Shown here: piece after piece, positions 15,589-25,540 of the stretch
Numbering within the stretch: the first letter of the stretch is position 1
Layout: each line of letters opens with the position of its first letter
Assembly: GCA_025059945.1 (NCBI GenBank)
Contig: JANXDC010000009.1
Location: 1 to 64,000, forward strand
Origin: Bacteroidota bacterium
Lineage (GTDB): Bacteria; Bacteroidota; Rhodothermia; JANXDC01
Direction: 5' to 3'
DNA: 64,000 nt
Translations under genes and position numbers: made by a program
The notes under the pieces: model-generated
The model's database searches: none
Seen by the model: the letters and a program-made list of their open reading frames with translations, nothing else
What the model was told of the DNA's origin: nothing

Positions 15589-18444
15589 TCAGATGGAGGC
15601 GCGCACCCATGTGGTGCCGCAGATCGCCTGAAACGGACAGCCGGGGCAGGTTCGCTCCAGGCGCTCCGGGGGCCGAAAGGGCTGATCCGGATCGAAGAGC
15701 TCCTCGAAGATCCGACGCAAAACGGCCTCCACGAGCTCGCAGGCGGTATGTGGATCCGGGCCCATGCGCGCGTCCTCTATGTGCGGCCCCAGGCGGCTTT
15801 GGCCCAGGAAGAGGTAGCGCACCTCTACGGCGGTGGGCGCCACCCCGTAGGCGAGCGCGCACAGGCGCCGATACAGCGGCAGCTGCACGGAGCCGATGGC
15901 GCGCGCCCAACTGCTCCGGTCCTCCGGATCGAGCGCGCGCACATGGATCCGATACCGTTCGCCTTGTCCGGAGCCGGTCTTGAAGTCGAGCACGTAGAGC
16001 CGATCCCCGCGGCGCTCGATGCGATCGAGCACGCCTTCACAGAACACCCCCTCCCAGTTTGCGCGCAGCCGCTGCTCCAGAGCCTCGATCACGACGGGCT
16101 CGCGTTGCGCCAACGGAACCTGATATGCGTCTAGAAAGCGCTCAAGCTGGCGCTCGACCTGTCGGCGCACAAGGCGCACGGACGCCACGGGATGCGGGCC
16201 GTATCGCTCCCGAAAGTAGGTGCGCACCAGGCGCCGCAGCCGCCCTCCGGCCTGCCGAGCGAGAAGCTCCGGGCTGAGCACGACGCCGAGGTGGGGCTCG
16301 AAGAAGCGCCGCAGGATCTCGTGCACGGCCGTGCCGATCTCGCGCGCATCCGGCTCTTCGGCCGCCGAGTCGGGCTCCTTTAGGCCCAGCACGCATTCGT
16401 AGTAGAAGCGGATCGGGCACCTGAGATAAGTATCCAGCAGCCGAGGGCTATAGGTGCGGCGCCGCAGCCAGGCGGCCAGCTCCGGGCCCTTTTCGATGGC
16501 CTCCGGGCGCGGGTTCTGTAGCGACAAAGGATAGCGCACGACGTGTTCCGGGGGGCAGGCCCCTTCCTCCTTCTCGCACTCCCAGAGCAGGCGCTCCAGA
16601 AACCGGCTTCGTTCCCCTTTTCCGGTGCGGGGGTCCTCGGTGTAAAACAGATGCACGCGCTCGGCGGCGCGCACCAGGGCCTCGAAGTAGTAGCGCGCAA
16701 GCTCCTCGCGGTCCCGTTGCGTCTCCAATCCCAACCGACGCCGCACCCCCTCGGGCAGAAGCACGGCCGGCTCCGGCGCAGGGGGTAAGATGGACTCGTT
16801 GGCGTCCAGCAAGTACACGGACCTAAAGCGCAGCAGCCGCGTCTCCAGCAGCCCCAAGACCTGAAGGCCCTCTACGGGCGTGCCCTCAAAGGGAAGGGTT
16901 TGGGTCTGCAGGTAGTGCGTGAGCACCTGTAGGTAAGCGCCGGGACGGCTTAGGCGTTCCCGAGCCAGGCCGGAACGCTCTAGGGCCTCTAGGGCCGCAA
17001 GCAGGCCCTCCAGAAAGGGGGCAAAGTACGGATGCTCCCGCGCGGTGCTTCGTTCGGCCACAAGCCTTAGCACCTGGGCGGCCTGGCGGGCAAAGGCGCC
17101 CACGTTCTCTGGAGCCCAGAGCGCCCGCAGGGTATGCGTGTGCAACCACCGAAGGTGTTGCCTTAGCTGCTCAGCCGTGATGTCGGGGAAAAGAGGCTGT
17201 AGGGTGCGCGCCAGCTCCTCAAACCAGCCTGTGCGCTCCTCGAGCTCCTCCGGGCGCAGACGGAGGCGCAGCTCGGTTCGCGCTAGCTCCTCTTCGAGGG
17301 CGTGCAACAGCACGCGCGTAAGCTCAGGGGGGCGATCCCCGTAGCGCAGGTTTTTCGTGTAGGGATGCATAATAAAGGCGCGGTAGGCTGAGGCCTGCAG
17401 AGTCCCGTCGAGCTCCGTATCCAGGGCGCTCAAAAGCGCGCGCAGAAAGCCGAAGCCCGGGGTGCGCACAAGCGGATATCCGAGCGATACGTTGTAAGGC
17501 TCGCCAGCTCGCAAGGGGGCTAGCCCCCAGAACAGGACGGGGAAAAGGGCGTCTGCGGCCGGAAGCACTACGACCGCATCCTCTTGCAGGGGTCGGCCAA
17601 GGCGCTCTCGCTCCGCGCGCAACGCCTCGGCCAAGGCCAGCACCTGCCCGAGCCGATCTGGAGCGCGCGTAAAGACGAACACGGGCTTGCGGGCGACTTC
17701 GGGCTCCAGACGCTCTATGTGGGATTCAGACAAGCCCAACCGCCTAAGCTGCGCCGCAAGCCCTGGGCCCTCCACGAACAGCCCGATCGATTCGGGGCGC
17801 TCTAGCAGGGCTCTGAAGAGCCGGGCCTCCGCCGGGGCGAAGGCGTACAGACCCGCAACGAGAATCCGGTCGAACTGCTCTAGGGCTAACACCTCGAAGC
17901 GGTCGGCGAGCGTGCGCACGTATCGGGCGCGCGTCCAGAGGCCTGCCTGTTCCAACGCCTCATAAAAGCGCCCGAAGTAGGCCACAAGTTGGCCTCCGCG
18001 CTCCCAGCCTGCGTCGGCAAGCTGCGCACGCAGCCGCTGCGGCGAATAATCGGCCAGATACAGCGCCTCTAGCTCCTCCAGGAGGCGCAGTCCGACGGGC
18101 AGAAAGCGCTCCAGGCTCATGTAGGCCTCTGCGCCCAAGCGCTCCGAGGCCGGTAGGCTTCGGTGGACCTCAAAGAGCACCGAGCAGGCCTCCAGGGCCT
18201 CCGCCTTTCGGCCCGAGACCCCTAGCTGCGCATGTACGGTGGCCTCGATCCAATCCTGCACCGCGTAGATGGCCGGCGGCAGCAGCGCGCCCTCGTGCCG
18301 AGTGCTTAGGCGTTTGCGCAGGAAATGGGCCGGCCGGCGGCCGGGAAAGAGCACAAGGTTGCGTCGATAGTCCGGCCCCTGGGGCCGAAGCTCTTCCAGC
18401 ACCGCGGCCACAAGATCCGTCCCCGCAGGCACTACGCGCAGCAT
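15589..18444 (-). CDS. AddB-like PD-(D/E)XK exonuclease with degenerate helicase fold
   Basis: This is the second subunit of an AddAB/RecBCD-like double-strand-break repair enzyme. The N-terminal part is a superfamily I helicase fold with no intact Walker A (the position reads LVLFPGRRPAHFL), so it probably does not hydrolyse ATP. The C-terminal nuclease (about residues 680-951) has GTAVHEIL, then the catalytic LYVLDFKTGSG. Four cysteines fit an AddB/Cas4-type 4Fe-4S site: one in TYLRCPIRFYYE and three in CPGCPFQAIC at the end. At 951 residues it is within the usual range. It starts three bases after the stop of the AddA-like gene, so the two are translationally close. Confidence 0.88.
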   Translation of the reverse strand: MLRVVPAGTDLVAAVLEELRPQGPDYRRNLVLFPGRRPAHFLRKRLSTRHEGALLPPAIYAVQDWIEATVHAQLGVSGRKAEALEACSVLFEVHRSLPASERLGAEAYMSLERFLPVGLRLLEELEALYLADYSPQRLRAQLADAGWERGGQLVAYFGRFYEALEQAGLWTRARYVRTLADRFEVLALEQFDRILVAGLYAFAPAEARLFRALLERPESIGLFVEGPGLAAQLRRLGLSESHIERLEPEVARKPVFVFTRAPDRLGQVLALAEALRAERERLGRPLQEDAVVVLPAADALFPVLFWGLAPLRAGEPYNVSLGYPLVRTPGFGFLRALLSALDTELDGTLQASAYRAFIMHPYTKNLRYGDRPPELTRVLLHALEEELARTELRLRLRPEELEERTGWFEELARTLQPLFPDITAEQLRQHLRWLHTHTLRALWAPENVGAFARQAAQVLRLVAERSTAREHPYFAPFLEGLLAALEALERSGLARERLSRPGAYLQVLTHYLQTQTLPFEGTPVEGLQVLGLLETRLLRFRSVYLLDANESILPPAPEPAVLLPEGVRRRLGLETQRDREELARYYFEALVRAAERVHLFYTEDPRTGKGERSRFLERLLWECEKEEGACPPEHVVRYPLSLQNPRPEAIEKGPELAAWLRRRTYSPRLLDTYLRCPIRFYYECVLGLKEPDSAAEEPDAREIGTAVHEILRRFFEPHLGVVLSPELLARQAGGRLRRLVRTYFRERYGPHPVASVRLVRRQVERQLERFLDAYQVPLAQREPVVIEALEQRLRANWEGVFCEGVLDRIERRGDRLYVLDFKTGSGQGERYRIHVRALDPEDRSSWARAIGSVQLPLYRRLCALAYGVAPTAVEVRYLFLGQSRLGPHIEDARMGPDPHTACELVEAVLRRIFEELFDPDQPFRPPERLERTCPGCPFQAICGTTWVRASI

Positions 18445-18447
18445 GGG

Positions 18448-21400
18448 CTAGGGCTCCACGTAAAGCAGGCTCGTTCGGATCGGACGATCCGGCCAAAGCG
18501 CGCGCACCCAGCGGGCGTACTCGGCGATTTGCGCCGCATCCTCCGGGCGCGGGGCGCCGGTTTTGAAGTCCAAAACCCAGATACACTCCGGATCGCAAAC
18601 CAGACGGTCGATGCGATGCAGGCGGCCCTGGGCGTCGAGCAGCTCCAGTTCCGTGTAGACGATCCGATTCGGGCGCCACCGGAAGTGCCCCTGCACTTGG
18701 GGCCGCTCCAAAAAACGGAGCAGGCTGCGCCGGGCTTCTTCTCTCCAGCAGGCCCACTCCGGATGTTGGCTTAGCACCTCCTCGAGGGCCCGCTCCAGCT
18801 GCGCGACCGGATCGGCGGTCAAAAACCGGATGCGGGCCAGCACCGCATGCCAGCATTCACCCCGCTCGGCTTCCCGGCGATCCGCGGTCAGAGGCCGCTT
18901 GGGTAGATCCAGGGAACGAGGCGGCGGCCAGGGTGTAAATTGCGCCCCTCCAAGGGCGAGCTGCGCGGGCGCAGAGGGGCCAGTGGGCGCGCCCAGCTCC
19001 AAATCCTCCGCGGGCAAAAACCGCCCCAGATCTCCGCCGGCCTCCAACCAGAACACGTGCAGCTCGGAACCGGCGCGCGTTAAGGCCACGTACAGCCGGC
19101 AGAGCGAATCGATCGTGGCCGTGGCGCGGCGATGCAGATAAACATCCTTAAGCGCGGGATCGGCATTGGCGACGTCCGCCGATAGGTACCATAGCCGGAT
19201 GCCGGAATCGGGATCCGACGGGATGGAGCCCGGATACTGGGGATCGGCCGGAGGCGGCAGATCGGGCCAGTAAAGCAGCACCGCGGGGAACTCCAGGCCC
19301 TTGGCCTTGTGCACGCTCATGAGCGTGACGGCCTCTAGGCCCTCGGCCACGGGCACGTCCCAGTCCTCATCCTCGGAAACCTCGGAGGCGCGCTCCAGAA
19401 AATCCCGCAAGCTGCCCTGACCGTCCTCTTCGAAGCGGCGCACGACCTCCAGCAGCTTAGCCCACGTGGCCGTCTCCTCAGCATGGCGCCCAAGTACTCC
19501 CCAGCTCTGATACAGCTCCACCAGCAGCTCGTAGACGGGCAGGTAGCCCACGCGACTGAAGGGGCGCTCGAAGTAGCGCGCCCAGAGCTCTGGGTAGCGT
19601 TCCCGAAAGGCGGTATACAGGGGGCTCGTTTGGCGGTGCTCCCGCAGAAAAGCCCGCACTTGTTCCAGTTCGAGCTCCGGCGGGCGCAAAGGACCCAGCA
19701 GCACGCTGGCGAAGGCCAGATCCTTAATCGGAGAGTCCAGAAATTCCAGGAGCGCAAGCAGCGCGCGCACCACGGGCCTTTGGCGCACATCCAGGCTCGA
19801 ATGGGAAACAAACGGGATCTCCGCTCTGGCCAGCCAGGCGCCCAGCTCGAGCACGTCCTGATTGCGCGGAGCGAGCACGGCGATTTGGCTCCAGCCATAG
19901 CCCCGCGCGCGAAGATCTTGCAGTGTCCTCAGAAGCTCGCGGCTCGGCAGCGCAGCGCCCTCCGCTTCGGGCTCGAAGACCTCGGCGTCCGCGCGCTTCG
20001 GCACGGCGAATCGGCGAAAGCGCACGTATCCAGCCTTCTCGCGGCCCACTCGCACCTGCTGGGCCGCCCGATGTAGCCCGCTAGCCTCCCAATAGAGCGG
20101 CAAGAACGGGTTTTCGGAGGCCAGGGCCTGCACCCGGCGGGCGGCGGCCTCTTCGAAGACCTGCTCGACGAACCGAACTATCCAGCCGTCGCTTCGGTAG
20201 TTGACGGTCAACTCCTCGCGTTGGGTGGGGGCGGAGGGAAAGACGTCGTGCTGGCGCATATGCGCCATAATCTGCCAATCGCCGCCTCGAAAGCCGTAGA
20301 TGGCCTGTTTGGTGTCGCCGACCAAAAACAGGCTTCCGCCTCTGGCCAGCGCCTCCTCGATCAGGGGGCGCAGCGCGGCCCATTGGATCGGGGCGGTGTC
20401 CTGAAACTCGTCGATGAGATAGTGGCTGATCCGATCGCCCAGCCGAAAATAGATATCCGGGATCACCTCCTGCCGAAGCAGCTGCAGCAACAATGCGGTG
20501 GCCTCGGCCAGGTGCAGGCGGTCCTGGGTGCGCTCCAGTTCGCGCATTCGGCGCCGCAGCTGCCCATAGAGGGTTACGTACGGCGCATAGCGTGCAGCGG
20601 CCAAAAAGCGCGCATAAAGCCGGCGTAGCTCGCCTAGGCGCTCCTGCAGGGGCGCCATGTCGACCTCGGCCTCTTCGGATCGGGGCCCCTTTTTGAAAGC
20701 CCTTTGCGCGGGCTCGCGTTTTAGGAGGGCCTCTAGATCTCCTGTTTTTAAGGCCCGAACGAGCTTTTCGAAGTTCTGCGCCGCGGCTACCCCCCGCTCA
20801 GACCAGAACGCAAGGCGCTGCGCTATGGCCTCCGCCAGGGCGCGGAGTTCCCCTCGGAGCGCCTCCGCGGATCCCTCTGGAGCGATCGCAAGAGGTTTTT
20901 CCAAAAGCCCGGCCAGCCGCTCATGGATCCGGATCAGTTCCCGTTCCAGTTCAGCCTGGGGGCTCCAGGGGTAGCGTGTGCGCGTTTCCTCCATGAGGCG
21001 CAGGACGTGCTCCAGGGTTCTGGCCTCGGTTCGGCTCCTGAGGGCTTGTTCCAGGTACCCCCTGAGGGCCTCTCGGAGCAGGGGCCGGGGATCCAAGGCG
21101 AGCTCCAGCCCGGGGTTTAAGCCGAACTCCAAGGCGGTGGCGCGCAGGAGCCGGCCCAGGAAGCTATCGATTGTGCCCACCTGGAGCTCCCCGTACCTGT
21201 CCAAGAGCGCCTCCAGGAGCGCGCGCGCACGATCCCGCCATTCCTGCTGGGTCCATTCGGGCGCGCCTTGCGGCGGAAAGGCCTCTTGGAGCGCGCGCAG
21301 CCAAGCCGCATCGCCCCCGGCGACGCGTTTAAGCCACTCCAGAAGCCGGCGTCGCAGCTGTCGCGCGGCGTTGTTGGTAAAGGTAATGGCTAGAACGTGA

Positions 21401-21513
21401 GCTATGTCCCCGTAGGGCACCCGGGGATCTAGGAGCAGCCACAACAGCCGACCCGTAAGCCGATGGGTTTTGCCCGAGCCAGCGGAGGCGGAGACGAAGC
21501 GAAATTCGGACAT
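18448..21513 (-). CDS. AddA-like UvrD/Rep helicase-nuclease
   Basis: This is the motor subunit of the same repair complex; it unwinds DNA ends and degrades one strand. Helicase motifs appear in order: Walker A SAGSGKT (residues 10-16), motif Ia AITFTNNAA, Walker B LIDEFQDT near residue 360, motif III FLVGDTKQAIYGFRGG, motif V VTLMSVHKAKGLEFPAV, and motif VI YVALTRA. A C-terminal PD-(D/E)XK nuclease holds GECWHAVLAR and WVLDFKTGAPRPEDAAQIAEY. At 1021 residues the length fits. Recombination hotspot (Chi) recognition cannot be judged from sequence. Confidence 0.92.
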   Translation of the reverse strand: MSEFRFVSASAGSGKTHRLTGRLLWLLLDPRVPYGDIAHVLAITFTNNAARQLRRRLLEWLKRVAGGDAAWLRALQEAFPPQGAPEWTQQEWRDRARALLEALLDRYGELQVGTIDSFLGRLLRATALEFGLNPGLELALDPRPLLREALRGYLEQALRSRTEARTLEHVLRLMEETRTRYPWSPQAELERELIRIHERLAGLLEKPLAIAPEGSAEALRGELRALAEAIAQRLAFWSERGVAAAQNFEKLVRALKTGDLEALLKREPAQRAFKKGPRSEEAEVDMAPLQERLGELRRLYARFLAAARYAPYVTLYGQLRRRMRELERTQDRLHLAEATALLLQLLRQEVIPDIYFRLGDRISHYLIDEFQDTAPIQWAALRPLIEEALARGGSLFLVGDTKQAIYGFRGGDWQIMAHMRQHDVFPSAPTQREELTVNYRSDGWIVRFVEQVFEEAAARRVQALASENPFLPLYWEASGLHRAAQQVRVGREKAGYVRFRRFAVPKRADAEVFEPEAEGAALPSRELLRTLQDLRARGYGWSQIAVLAPRNQDVLELGAWLARAEIPFVSHSSLDVRQRPVVRALLALLEFLDSPIKDLAFASVLLGPLRPPELELEQVRAFLREHRQTSPLYTAFRERYPELWARYFERPFSRVGYLPVYELLVELYQSWGVLGRHAEETATWAKLLEVVRRFEEDGQGSLRDFLERASEVSEDEDWDVPVAEGLEAVTLMSVHKAKGLEFPAVLLYWPDLPPPADPQYPGSIPSDPDSGIRLWYLSADVANADPALKDVYLHRRATATIDSLCRLYVALTRAGSELHVFWLEAGGDLGRFLPAEDLELGAPTGPSAPAQLALGGAQFTPWPPPRSLDLPKRPLTADRREAERGECWHAVLARIRFLTADPVAQLERALEEVLSQHPEWACWREEARRSLLRFLERPQVQGHFRWRPNRIVYTELELLDAQGRLHRIDRLVCDPECIWVLDFKTGAPRPEDAAQIAEYARWVRALWPDRPIRTSLLYVEP

Positions 21514-21543
21514 AGCGCGCCGGCCTGCCGAGCGAACCGGGCC

Positions 21544-24500
21544 CTATGGAAGGCGAATCAGCTTCTGCGCGCGCACGGCCTCGGGCGTACGCAGCCGCAC
21601 TAGATACAGGCCGGCGGCTAGCGAGGCGCCCTCAAGCCCCACCTGGTAGCGGCCCGCCTCTAGCGGGCCTCGGAAGAGCGCGCGCAGCAGCCTTCCGGAG
21701 GCGTCGAAAAGCTCCAGATGCACCTCGGCCGCACGAGGCAATCCGAAGCGTACCACGGCGTAGGCCTGGAAGGGGTTCGGAAAGACAGGGGCGAGCTCGT
21801 AATCTGCGGGCCGGCCGGAGGCCTCCGCCGACACCACCGGTGGGGCCTCCAGGCGAAACATCCAAATCGCAGACCACGCCCCTGGTCCTTCGGGGGCCAG
21901 GGCGCGCACGCGAAGGTGATACAGTAGCCCGTAGGTGAGCCCCTCAGGACGCCAGCTGGGAGCCGACAGCACGGCATCCACCAGCAAAGCGGCGAAATCC
22001 GCATCTCGGCTCACCTGCAGCTGATAGCCTGAAGCACCCGTTACGGGGCTCCAGCGCAGAAGCTGGCGCGGATCTAGGTGCGGCTCCAGTCCGGCCGGGG
22101 GTTGCCAGCTGGGCGGTTCTAGCTGCGTCGTGAAGCGGCCCACCGCGGACCAGGGGCTTACGCCGTCGGCGTTTCGGGCACGCACGCGCCAAAAATACGT
22201 CTGTCCATGTGCAAGATCCGGCGCCCGGACGGAGGGTTGGCTCAGAAGGCTATCCTGCCAGATCACGGACTGGAAGCGCGCTTCGCGCGCGACCTGCACG
22301 TGATACCGGGTCGCCCCGGCTGATGGCGCCCAGGCGAGGCTCACAGGCAGAGGCACGGCGCCCGCGCCTATGGGGGGGCTCATCAGGTCCGGGGGGCCTA
22401 CGACGGTGGTGAAGGTGCGCACAGCCGACCAAGGCCCCGCCCCCCGAGGGCCCAGGGCGCGCACACGCCAAAAGTACGTGGTGAAGTGGCGCAGGCCGCT
22501 AAGCGCATAGCGCGTTTCGGTCCAACCGGATCGGCTGAGCACGGGGCTCATGAAACCGGGATCCGGGCTAACTTGGACTTCGTAGCTGAGGGCACCCGAT
22601 ACGGGCCGCCAGATAAGCTCCAGGCGCACGGGGTGTCCGGCCGAATTCGGAGCCGGGTGAAGGAGCTCTGGCGCCCCAAGCGGCGCAGCTGGACCCGGAT
22701 CCACATACGCGGCGTAGACCCCGTTGCCATGCGTGGCCACGGCCACAAACCCGTCTTCTGGCCGGGCGGCGAGCATGCTGACGACCACGTTGCCGATTGT
22801 GCGCGCCCCTTCTTGGCGCCACACGGTGTTTCGGCCCTCCAAGGCCTCGGCGCTGTATAGGCCGGTGCTTGTGCCCACAAGATAGAAGGGGCGCCCCGCT
22901 CGGCTCGTGATCACGGCCCAGCGCACCGAGGGGCCGCTGCCGGAGCCATCCGGATGTTCCTCTAAGTTTCCGGACACGTCCATCCAGGTGCGCCCTCCGT
23001 CGGCGGTGTAAAAGAGGCTAGGCACCTCGTAGTTGGAAAACACCACAAGCAGGCGATCGCCATTTTCGGGATCCGGAGCAAGCGCGCTCACGTAGGCGCC
23101 CCTCGGAAACTGGGGGCCTGTGATGTCAACGGGCCGCGAGCCGGGCTCATGAGCGCGATCCAACCGAAACAGGCGTCCGGTGCTGGTGCCGTAGTAAACC
23201 CGATGCGCGGGCTGCGCCGTAGGGGCCAGGGCCGTGATCACGCCTTCTGAGACGTAGGTTGGCTCCAGCGCGGTCCAGTTCGTAGAGGCCGGTTCGCTAC
23301 GGAACATGGGGATGGCCGTCACGTTCTCGTTGCGCCACAGCACCTGCCCCCCGGCCACGTAGAACACCCGGTCGTCGTTGGGATCCAGGGCAAATGGGTT
23401 AATGAACAGATATCCCGCCCCGCCGGCCGGATCTATGCGGGTCCAGCCTGTCTCCCGGCCGGAGGCGTCGTAGGTGATGCGGTATGTGACGCCGTTTTGA
23501 GCCGATACGTAACGGGATAGCCCGTCGCGCGAGATGGCGCAGTACGCCCCATCGCCACCTAAGACGGAGCGCCAGGGCGTTTGTCCGTCGAAAGAGCTCG
23601 TGGCCCAGGTGCCGTTATCTTGCATTCCCCCGATGAGCAGGGGATCTGCTGGGACAGGCCGCAGGGCTATGGTGTAAAATTGGGTCGTCAGATAACCGTT
23701 GTTTAGCGAGGTCCAGCGCACCGTCGAGGCTAAGCAATCATCGGTGCGGTGCACCCCTCCGTCGGAGCCTGTATAAAGCACCCGGGGATTAGAGGGACGA
23801 AACTGCAGGGCGTGTTGATCCGGGTGGTGGTTCGGATATAGCCCGGAGCCGGAGGGGGCGTATCCGCCGATATGCGTAAAGCTATTGGGCTCGGCAAAGC
23901 CGTTAAGGGATCGGTACAGGTTCGTGCCGCCGATGAAGACGACGTTGGGGTCATCGGGTTTGACGGCGATGACAAGATCGTAGCTGCCTTGGGAGTCGAA
24001 GGTTCGGGGAAGGTTGAAGGAGCGATTCTCCCAGCGTCCTCCGGAGCCGCTTCCGTCTCCGGAAAGGTAAGTGTACCGCCACAGGCTGTGGCCGTTTACC
24101 CCTGAGCCGGGGGTTTCGGCCAGGAAGTAGACTATATTGGGATTCGAGGGCGCGATCCCGATTACGATCCGGCGGTAGTTCGTCGGCCATCCGGACGGGG
24201 TGATGGGGGTCCAGTTGACCCCGTCAGGGGAGCGCCAGATACCCCGCGAGGGGCTCTGGACGTTGGCTATGCTAGAGGCCTCTCCCAAGGTGGCGTAAAC
24301 CACCCCTTGCGGGGTGACGGCCACGTCCGTGTGTAGCGAGGAGGGCTCCTGCGCTCCGAGCACGGCGGTCCAGCTTCGACCCCCATCTAGGCTACGGAAG
24401 ATGCGCCCGTAGGTGGCCGCATACAGCTCATCTTGGGCCCAATTCGAGGGATCTACGGCCAGGTTCCAGACGTAGTCGAAAGGCTGATCGAACGCATGCG

Positions 24501-25125
24501 GCCGGCGTGTGGAGGTGCTCTCCAGCACACGCCAGGTCCTGCCCCCATCGACAGAGCGAAAGATCCCATCTCCCCGATACGGGGCCCCGCCTCCTCGGGC
24601 CGAGTTGCCCACCAGTTCGCCTGTGCCGTAATACCAGATGTGCGTCTTGCCCGGACGGGGGTCCTGCACGATGCAGGTGATGCTGTGCAGGTCCTCCGGA
24701 TCGGTGACCTTCGTCCAGCTCTGCCCTCCGTCGGCGGAGCGCCACAGGCCCCCGGACACCCCTCCGGCTAGCAGCACGTTTTCGTCGGTGCGGTCGATAG
24801 CTAGGGCCCGCGTGCGGCCGCCTATGTTGATCGGCCCCCGGTGGGTCCAGGACAGGGCGACCGGATAGGGGCCTTTGCGGAAGGACTCCGCGCGGGGTAG
24901 CTGCTCGGCAAAAGCCAGCTCACGGGCGCGTATGTCATCCGGGATGCGGCCCGTGCGGGGGTTGCGCAGGCGCATCCACTCCCAGCGAACCCGAGCTTCG
25001 GGATCTTCGGCCGGATGCTCTAGGGCTTCAAGAGGAGGCTTGGGGGGGATGAGGAGGGAATCGGATCGCCCCCCCAAAACACAGCCCAAAGCCCCCAAGT
25101 ACAGCACCAGCTTTTTGCCGCGCAT
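21544..25125 (-). CDS. Secreted beta-propeller/fibronectin-III protein with T9SS type A sorting domain
   Basis: A large exported protein, 1193 residues. After an export signal (MRGKKLVLYLGALGCVLGG) comes a region of BNR/sialidase-like propeller repeats with Asp-box-like turns (RSADGGQSWTKV, RSVDGGRTWRVL, RSLDGGRSWTAV, YTADGGRTWMDV). Three fibronectin-III-like repeats follow (about residues 825-1085), each with a FWRVRA- or HLRVRA-type strand and a GPWSAV- or GAWSAI-type strand. The C-terminal ~80 residues are a T9SS type A domain (PVFPNPFQAYAVVRFGL, AGLYLVRL, QKLIRLP). The ATG at 25125 follows GGGAGGTGA; an upstream in-frame start at 25317 would run through the neighbouring gene. Sialidase activity is not implied, since catalytic residues were not identified. 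Confidence 0.88.
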   Translation of the reverse strand: MRGKKLVLYLGALGCVLGGRSDSLLIPPKPPLEALEHPAEDPEARVRWEWMRLRNPRTGRIPDDIRARELAFAEQLPRAESFRKGPYPVALSWTHRGPINIGGRTRALAIDRTDENVLLAGGVSGGLWRSADGGQSWTKVTDPEDLHSITCIVQDPRPGKTHIWYYGTGELVGNSARGGGAPYRGDGIFRSVDGGRTWRVLESTSTRRPHAFDQPFDYVWNLAVDPSNWAQDELYAATYGRIFRSLDGGRSWTAVLGAQEPSSLHTDVAVTPQGVVYATLGEASSIANVQSPSRGIWRSPDGVNWTPITPSGWPTNYRRIVIGIAPSNPNIVYFLAETPGSGVNGHSLWRYTYLSGDGSGSGGRWENRSFNLPRTFDSQGSYDLVIAVKPDDPNVVFIGGTNLYRSLNGFAEPNSFTHIGGYAPSGSGLYPNHHPDQHALQFRPSNPRVLYTGSDGGVHRTDDCLASTVRWTSLNNGYLTTQFYTIALRPVPADPLLIGGMQDNGTWATSSFDGQTPWRSVLGGDGAYCAISRDGLSRYVSAQNGVTYRITYDASGRETGWTRIDPAGGAGYLFINPFALDPNDDRVFYVAGGQVLWRNENVTAIPMFRSEPASTNWTALEPTYVSEGVITALAPTAQPAHRVYYGTSTGRLFRLDRAHEPGSRPVDITGPQFPRGAYVSALAPDPENGDRLLVVFSNYEVPSLFYTADGGRTWMDVSGNLEEHPDGSGSGPSVRWAVITSRAGRPFYLVGTSTGLYSAEALEGRNTVWRQEGARTIGNVVVSMLAARPEDGFVAVATHGNGVYAAYVDPGPAAPLGAPELLHPAPNSAGHPVRLELIWRPVSGALSYEVQVSPDPGFMSPVLSRSGWTETRYALSGLRHFTTYFWRVRALGPRGAGPWSAVRTFTTVVGPPDLMSPPIGAGAVPLPVSLAWAPSAGATRYHVQVAREARFQSVIWQDSLLSQPSVRAPDLAHGQTYFWRVRARNADGVSPWSAVGRFTTQLEPPSWQPPAGLEPHLDPRQLLRWSPVTGASGYQLQVSRDADFAALLVDAVLSAPSWRPEGLTYGLLYHLRVRALAPEGPGAWSAIWMFRLEAPPVVSAEASGRPADYELAPVFPNPFQAYAVVRFGLPRAAEVHLELFDASGRLLRALFRGPLEAGRYQVGLEGASLAAGLYLVRLRTPEAVRAQKLIRLP

Positions 25126-25141
25126 GCTCACCTCCCGCCGC

Positions 25142-25540
25142 CTACGAGCGTCGCCGGGCCTCGAGCAGCCGGTACCGATCCGCCGGAGGCGCGCCCTCTT
25201 CAAGCGCCTCAAGCTCAACTTCCCAGCGCTCCCCCGAGGCGGGCTGGCCAAGGGAGGAGGGCCAAGGAAGACGCAGCCGGACCCCCTGGGCGATAGGAGC
25301 CGGAAAGGCCATTCCATAGCCCAGGACGCGTTCTACGCGCATCGTGACCATCCATTGGCCCGCCGCCTCCGCCTCGACGCGCTCCAGCTGCCCAAGCAGC
25401 CGGCAGCGACCGGGGGCGAGGGGCTCAGAGAACAGGGGCGAGGCGGGTTGCGGTCCTGAGGCCAAACAACCCCACAGGAACCCCCCCACCGCCAAAGCGA
25501 TCCCCAGGACGCTAACAAACTGGACCCCGAGGCGGTTCAT
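25142..25540 (-). CDS. Small putative lipoprotein, unknown function
   Basis: I do not recognise this 132-residue protein. It has a hydrophobic N-terminus (VLGIALAVGGFLWGC) whose cysteine could be a lipobox, and a remainder that looks like a small beta domain (QWMVTMRVERVLGYGMAF; RWEVELEALEEGAPPADRY). It starts 29 bases inside the 3' end of sufU, in another frame, suggesting translational coupling, and the T9SS-type gene starts 16 bases after its stop. It may thus be the last gene of the suf operon or a link to the next gene. An assembly role is not supported by any motif. Confidence 0.6.
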   Translation of the reverse strand: MNRLGVQFVSVLGIALAVGGFLWGCLASGPQPASPLFSEPLAPGRCRLLGQLERVEAEAAGQWMVTMRVERVLGYGMAFPAPIAQGVRLRLPWPSSLGQPASGERWEVELEALEEGAPPADRYRLLEARRRS

